Shown here one piece after another: positions 6,187-8,751 of a stretch of 8,751 nt of DNA; the stretch's first letter is position 1, and each line of letters begins with the position of its first letter. Position numbers and translations under genes: made by a program. Source of the DNA: Candidatus Melainabacteria bacterium (GTDB lineage Bacteria > Cyanobacteriota > Vampirovibrionia > Vampirovibrionales > JAJTHC01); contig JAPLIO010000109.1 of NCBI GenBank assembly GCA_026389055.1, positions 1 to 8,751 of the forward strand, in the 5' to 3' direction. The notes under the pieces were generated by a model, which searched no databases, had not been told where the DNA came from, and saw only the letters and a program-made list of their open reading frames with translations.

Positions 6187-7903
6187 TTAAACCAAGCCTT
6201 CAGGGGCGGGCTTGACGGGGTTTAACTGCAACAATTCATAGGGAAGATTACAATAGCGGATTGCCCATTTCTTCGCTTTAAGCGTTTTGGCATCTACAAA
6301 GCTGATGGGGGCGTACACGATTGCTTCCTTGCCTGTGCCTGCCAATTCTTGAGCGATGCGTTCGGCTCGTTCCAAGGTAAAGGCACACGTTGTGCCTGTT
6401 AGGGCTTGACGTTCAGGCTTGTAAAGCAAGTACACCTTGTGGGTATCGGTTTCGCCCAAGTAGCCTGTGGCGTTTTCTGTTGGGAGGGTTTCCAAGGCTT
6501 GCAGGGTGGTGTTGTAAAAGACGAACCGCCCCAAGTTTTCCCGACTGGGTAGGGTTTCATCGGTAGCAAGGGCGAGGGTTTCCAAGTTGATGGGTTCGCC
6601 CAAGGTTACGGCGGTGAAGCTACCGCCTAGCCCTTGTTGTAGTTGAGCATCTTTAGCGGAAGGGACACCGTCAATCACCCTGCGGAGGCGTTCGCGAGTA
6701 ATAGCATCTACCGTGGTAAACCCTGCTTGGTGGGCGGTGGTTTCAGGTTTGATGGCTTCAGGTTGTTGAATGAGGATAAACTTGCGGTTGCCGCCATCTT
6801 CAGCGTTTAGCTTCAGGGTGGCGTGCCCTGTCGTCCCACTCCCCGCAAACGCATCGAGGATTAAGGCGTTTGGCTGAGAAGCTATTTGTACCAAATGTTG
6901 CATTAGTACAATCGGCTTAGGTAGTATTTTTTTACCAAATTCTTCTTCTGTCTCCATTAACTCATTTAAAAGTTTATACCCCTCTGTTGTGGTTCCATCA
7001 TTTAGTAGTAATGAAGAAGTGTTGACTTTTCTTAACTCATTTTGAAATATTTTTTGAGCAGGAACGGCATCACCATTCTTACCCCAATAAATACGATTAT
7101 CTTCATCTAGATTTTTAAATTCTTGCTCTGGAATATCAAATTGCCGAGTAAATACTTTACCACTTGGAGATACAACAGAATAATAATTCTTATGGGTTAG
7201 ATTAGAGGCTTCCTCCTTCTTTGAAATGCTTCCTGGCTTGTATCCACCTCTAAAATCATTATCAAGATTAGGGTATTCATTTTCCCAATTTGGTTTTTCT
7301 ACACTTTTGTTTAATTGTTTAACATCATTATAGGCAATTACGACATACTCATGATCAGAACGAAAGGTAGTGGTATTTTTCATCTTCCCATCTCTTCCAA
7401 CACCACTTTTACGCCATATCATAATTTCACTATCAGAAAAGAGATCATTAAATAAACATTTTAAATTTTCTAATTCATCTTGTCCGATAGAACAAAAAAT
7501 TACCCCCCCCCATATTAAGTAGTTGCTTCATTAGTTGTAACCTTGGCAACATCATACAAAGCCATTTGTCATGGCGTTCAAGGTCATCCGTCCCCACGGT
7601 GCTACCCAGCCAGTTTTTCAGCATCGGGCTGTTTACATTATCGTTATAAACCCAGCCTTCGTTGCCTGTGTTGTAAGGGGGGTCTATGTAAATTACATCC
7701 ACCTTGCCTGCGTACTTGGGTAGTAGGGCTTTCATGGCGGCTAGGTTGTCGCCTGTAATAATCAGGTTATCGTCTAGGGTAGGTTGCCAAGCGGCTACGT
7801 TTTTGGCGTGGCTTTGGGTGGCATCTATGTTTAGGGTGCGTATGGGTACGGTGTGGTGGTGGTTTTGTACGGCTTCTTTACCGTTCCAGTGTAGTTCAGG
7901 CAT
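6187..7903 (-). CDS. mod: Type III DNA methyltransferase Mod, frameshifted at a poly-G run (phase-OFF)
   Basis: Mod recognises the target and transfers methyl from S-adenosylmethionine to adenine; it also directs Res. The gene is read in two frames: 7903-7475 (142 residues) contains GDNLAAMKALLPKYAGKVDVIY and the catalytic IDPPYNTG (DPPY at 74-77). The second frame, open down to 6187, carries the target-recognition region and the AdoMet motif LDAFAGSGTTGHA. DPPY before the FxGxG-type motif is the beta-class order typical of type III Mod. The frame breaks at nine G following AAT AT (plus 7503-7511). With eight G the gene reads MGGVIFCSIGQDELENLK and gives one 571-residue protein, a normal length. 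As it stands the product ends after 142 residues at TGA (7477-7475). The second frame has an ATG at 7422, but a product from it would lack DPPY. A sequencing error in the run is the alternative. Confidence 0.9.
6900..7512 (-). other. AT-rich target-recognition segment of mod
   Basis: Hand counts on 60-base blocks give about 22-40 percent G+C between 6901 and 7500. Blocks in the conserved parts of mod on either side give 55-58 percent (6541-6600 and 7561-7620). The segment encodes the region between DPPY and the AdoMet motif, which in type III Mod proteins holds the target-recognition domain and is known to be exchanged between alleles. One border coincides with the poly-G run. Confidence 0.65.
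7503..7511. repeat. Homopolymer run of nine C (poly-G in mod), candidate phase-variation switch
   Basis: Nine consecutive C on the plus strand lie inside mod at codons 131-134 (counting the G of the ATG codon). Runs of this length gain and lose units by slipped-strand mispairing. Eight or eleven units put mod in frame; nine or ten do not. It is the longest G/C homopolymer seen in the window; the next is a run of six G at 8114-8119. Confidence 0.85.
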
Positions 7904-7919
7904 GGCGGTGGGGGTCTTT

Positions 7920-8111
7920 CTAGTGGGTGGTTTGTTGTGGTTTGTTGCGTTCTAGCCAAGCGTTAAAATCAGCGGGTAAAAATCGCCAACTACCGCCAAT
8001 TTTAATGGCAAAGTCAATAGTGTGGTTTTCTATTAGGCGGTAAACACTACGGCGGTTAATGCGTAGCAGTTCTGCCAGTTCATCAATGGTTAATAAGCGT
8101 TCTTCTATCAT
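7920..8111 (-). CDS. Excisionase-like helix-turn-helix protein, 63 residues
   Basis: The protein is a small DNA-binding domain of the excisionase/MerR-like (HTH_17) type: LLTIDELAELLRINRRSVYRLI forms the helix-turn-helix (6-27), and IKIGGSWRFLPADFNAWLER is the typical wing and closing helix (37-55). Such proteins act as recombination directionality factors or as small repressors. The ATG at 8111 is chosen although the frame is open to 8198, because the extra 29 residues only mirror the divergent recombinase start and do not resemble the family. AAAGG lies 12 bases before the ATG, a little far. The stop is 16 bp before mod, so the gene probably leads the RM operon. It could help excise the element with the neighbouring recombinase or control mod and res. 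Confidence 0.8.
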   Translation of the reverse strand: MIEERLLTIDELAELLRINRRSVYRLIENHTIDFAIKIGGSWRFLPADFNAWLERNKPQQTTH

Positions 8112-8196
8112 CAGGGGGGTACGCCTTTCTTTTAAACGTTCTCTGCAGTATGATTGTCCTAAGTTAGCACAAAAACAAGAAAGCATCCAGTTCGCC
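8112..8196. promoter_or_regulatory. Divergent intergenic region between the HTH gene and the recombinase
   Basis: The 85 bp must hold the start signals for both directions. On the plus strand TATGAT (8149-8154) is a plausible -10 for the recombinase, with only a weak TTTCTT 17 bases upstream; transcription would begin about 36 bases before the ATG. No convincing minus-strand promoter is visible. It is the natural place for the HTH protein to bind, but I see no clear operator repeat. Confidence 0.3.
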
Positions 8197-8412
8197 ATGA
8201 AACAAGCGGTTATCTACGCCAGAGTCTCTACCAAAGAACAAGAAAAAGAAGGCTATTCCATCCCCGCCCAACTAGCCCTATTACAAGACTACGCCCAACG
8301 CAATAACATGACCATAATGCAAACCTACACGGAAGCCGAAACCGCCAAAAAAGCAGGGCGGGTGGCGTTCACACAAATGAGGTTACGGAAAAAGCCCCAT
8401 TGGGCGTGCTAA
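8197..8412 (+). pseudogene. Large serine recombinase, N-terminus only, interrupted by a MITE
   Basis: The first 60 residues are the start of the resolvase catalytic domain of a large serine recombinase: AVIYARVSTKEQEKEGYSIPAQ, with S10 as the probable nucleophile and R8 beside it, then LLQDYAQRNNM and AETAKKAGRVAFTQM. In such enzymes integrase-type proteins of several hundred residues follow. Here the natural sequence ends at position 8378 and the last 11 codons (RLRKKPHWAC and stop) come from the inserted element. Start is the ATG at 8197, since the longer open frame upstream only mirrors the divergent HTH gene. The product would be inactive. Nothing resembling the missing body of the gene lies after the insertion, so a deletion accompanied or followed it. 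Confidence 0.85.
8379..8394 (+). repeat. Left terminal inverted repeat of the MITE
   Basis: GAGGTTACGGAAAAAG, exact reverse complement of 8575-8590 and of the IS repeat at 122-137. It continues the recombinase frame as RLRKK, the same residues the IS repeat adds to the primase. Confidence 0.9.
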
Positions 8413-8417
8413 TTTTG

Positions 8418-8466
8418 TTACTGTGCTATTTTCTGCCAGTGGCAGAATGATTGCAGGGCAATCAAC
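8418..8466. repeat. Double-hairpin module, copy A
   Basis: After TTACTGTGCTA the copy contains two adjacent hairpins: TTCTGCC-AGT-GGCAGAA (8431-8447) and TGATTGC-AGG-GCAATCA (8448-8464), ending CAATCAAC. It is a direct, diverged repeat of copy B with a period of 78 bases. Confidence 0.75.
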
Positions 8467-8495
8467 ATTCGGTTATTTACTAGGTGTAAACGCCC

Positions 8496-8547
8496 TTACT
8501 GCGTTGTTTTCTGCCTGCCCTCGACAGAATGATTGTAAACAATCAAC
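8496..8547. repeat. Double-hairpin module, copy B
   Basis: After TTACTGCGTTG the copy contains TTCTG with CAGAA around an 11-base loop, then TGATTGT-AA-ACAATCA (8529-8544), ending CAATCAAC. Relative to copy A, the closing pair of the second stem changed from C-G to T-A on both arms, keeping the stem. The first stem is shorter with a larger loop. Confidence 0.75.
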
Positions 8548-8574
8548 GTGCCTCATTATCCCATCCCACTGAGA

Positions 8575-8590
8575 CTTTTTCCGTAACCTC
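8575..8590 (-). repeat. Right terminal inverted repeat of the MITE
   Basis: CTTTTTCCGTAACCTC, exact partner of 8379-8394. The identity stops at these 16 bases on both sides. Confidence 0.9.
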
Positions 8591-8638
8591 CTATAGAAAG
8601 CTCTTGATTCTTTCCCCCTTCCAAGTGATTAATAGCCT

Positions 8639-8751
8639 ATGAGAAAAAAACACCTTGATCTACCCCAAACCCTAGAAGCACTCAATGCCTTGGAAGCCGA
8701 AGACTTCAAGCAGTTATGGCAACGCTATTTTACCATCCCCGTCAAGTCCAC
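8639..8751 (+). CDS. DUF2924-like protein, N-terminal 37 residues (partial)
   Basis: The frame reads MRKKHLDLPQTLEALNALEA, then a DFKQLWQRYFTIPVKS stretch that resembles the opening of DUF2924 proteins (a short helix, then Leu/Trp and an aromatic before a proline). DUF2924 genes of unknown function are commonly found beside serine recombinases in mobile elements, which fits its place here. The ATG is the first possible start after an in-frame TAG at 8633-8635; no good ribosome binding site is visible. Its ATG overlaps a TGA (ATGA, 8639-8642) that closes an open stretch from the end of the MITE, perhaps the remnant recombinase C-terminus. The rest lies beyond the window. Confidence 0.6.
   Translation, partial: MRKKHLDLPQTLEALNALEAEDFKQLWQRYFTIPVKS

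Larger units (their letters stand above)
8379..8590. mobile_element. 212-bp MITE-like non-autonomous element
   Basis: The element is bounded by perfect 16-bp inverted repeats (8379-8394 and 8575-8590) identical to the IS end at 122-137, and it encodes no protein. It could therefore be mobilised by that IS's transposase. Inside are two related double-hairpin units. The flanks (ending CAAAT, then CTATAG) show no target duplication, which fits recombination between two copies followed by loss of the material between them. It interrupts the serine recombinase gene. Confidence 0.8.

Noticed and set aside
7543..7955. Two plus-strand frames of 71 and 83 residues
   Set aside because: They are antisense shadows of the conserved N-terminal half of mod.
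8059..8196. N-terminal extension of the recombinase frame
   Set aside because: The added residues (Ser/Arg-rich) are the mirror of the HTH gene, while the protein from 8197 starts exactly like serine recombinases.
8112..8198. 29-residue extension of the HTH protein
   Set aside because: It mirrors the recombinase start and does not fit the compact excisionase-like fold.
8418..8547. CRISPR-like repeats
   Set aside because: There are only two copies, each with internal hairpins and diverged sequence, enclosed by transposon ends.

Overview
The window looks like part of an integrative or mobile element in a moderately AT-rich bacterium. It carries a large serine recombinase gene next to a DUF2924-type gene, an excisionase-like HTH protein, a primase/helicase of the NrS-1/DUF3987 type and a type III restriction-modification (RM) operon. 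The recombinase plus DUF2924 pairing is, from memory, common in proteobacterial prophage-like elements, but nothing here fixes the host taxon.

Layout from left to right. Bases 1-137 are the end of an insertion sequence (IS): the first 18 codons of a probable transposase, its promoter and a 16-bp terminal inverted repeat. This IS cuts off the 3' end of the primase/helicase gene (98-1624, minus). Upstream of that gene in the same direction are two small overlapping genes (1640-1837 and 1827-2039) and a start-less zinc-ribbon-like reading frame (1991-2200). A plus-strand gene of unknown function (2261-3085) has its own extended -10 promoter. It converges on a minus-strand operon: HTH/excisionase-like gene (7920-8111), type III methyltransferase mod (7903-6187), type III restriction subunit res (6161-3594) and an unknown 166-residue gene (3574-3074). 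Divergent from the operon is a serine recombinase N-terminus (8197 onward), interrupted by a 212-bp MITE-like element (8379-8590). The start of a DUF2924-like gene (8639 to the window end) follows.

The most striking feature is in mod. The gene is split into two frames exactly at a run of nine G (C on the plus strand, 7503-7511), just after the DPPY catalytic motif. Removing one G restores a continuous 571-residue Mod with a sensible protein sequence across the junction. This is the signature of a phase-variable type III system, shown here in the OFF state, unless the run was miscounted in sequencing. The target-recognition part of mod just past the run is much more AT-rich than its flanks, which suggests an exchanged specificity cassette.

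The IS end on the left and the MITE on the right share an identical 16-bp terminal repeat, and each truncates an element gene. The MITE contains two diverged copies of a double-hairpin module with a base-pair-preserving change in one stem. The RM genes should work as a unit: Mod supplies recognition and protection, and Res cuts only in complex with Mod, so frameshifting mod would silence modification and restriction together. The roles of the 274- and 166-residue proteins are not recognised, and they are the main candidates for undescribed functions.
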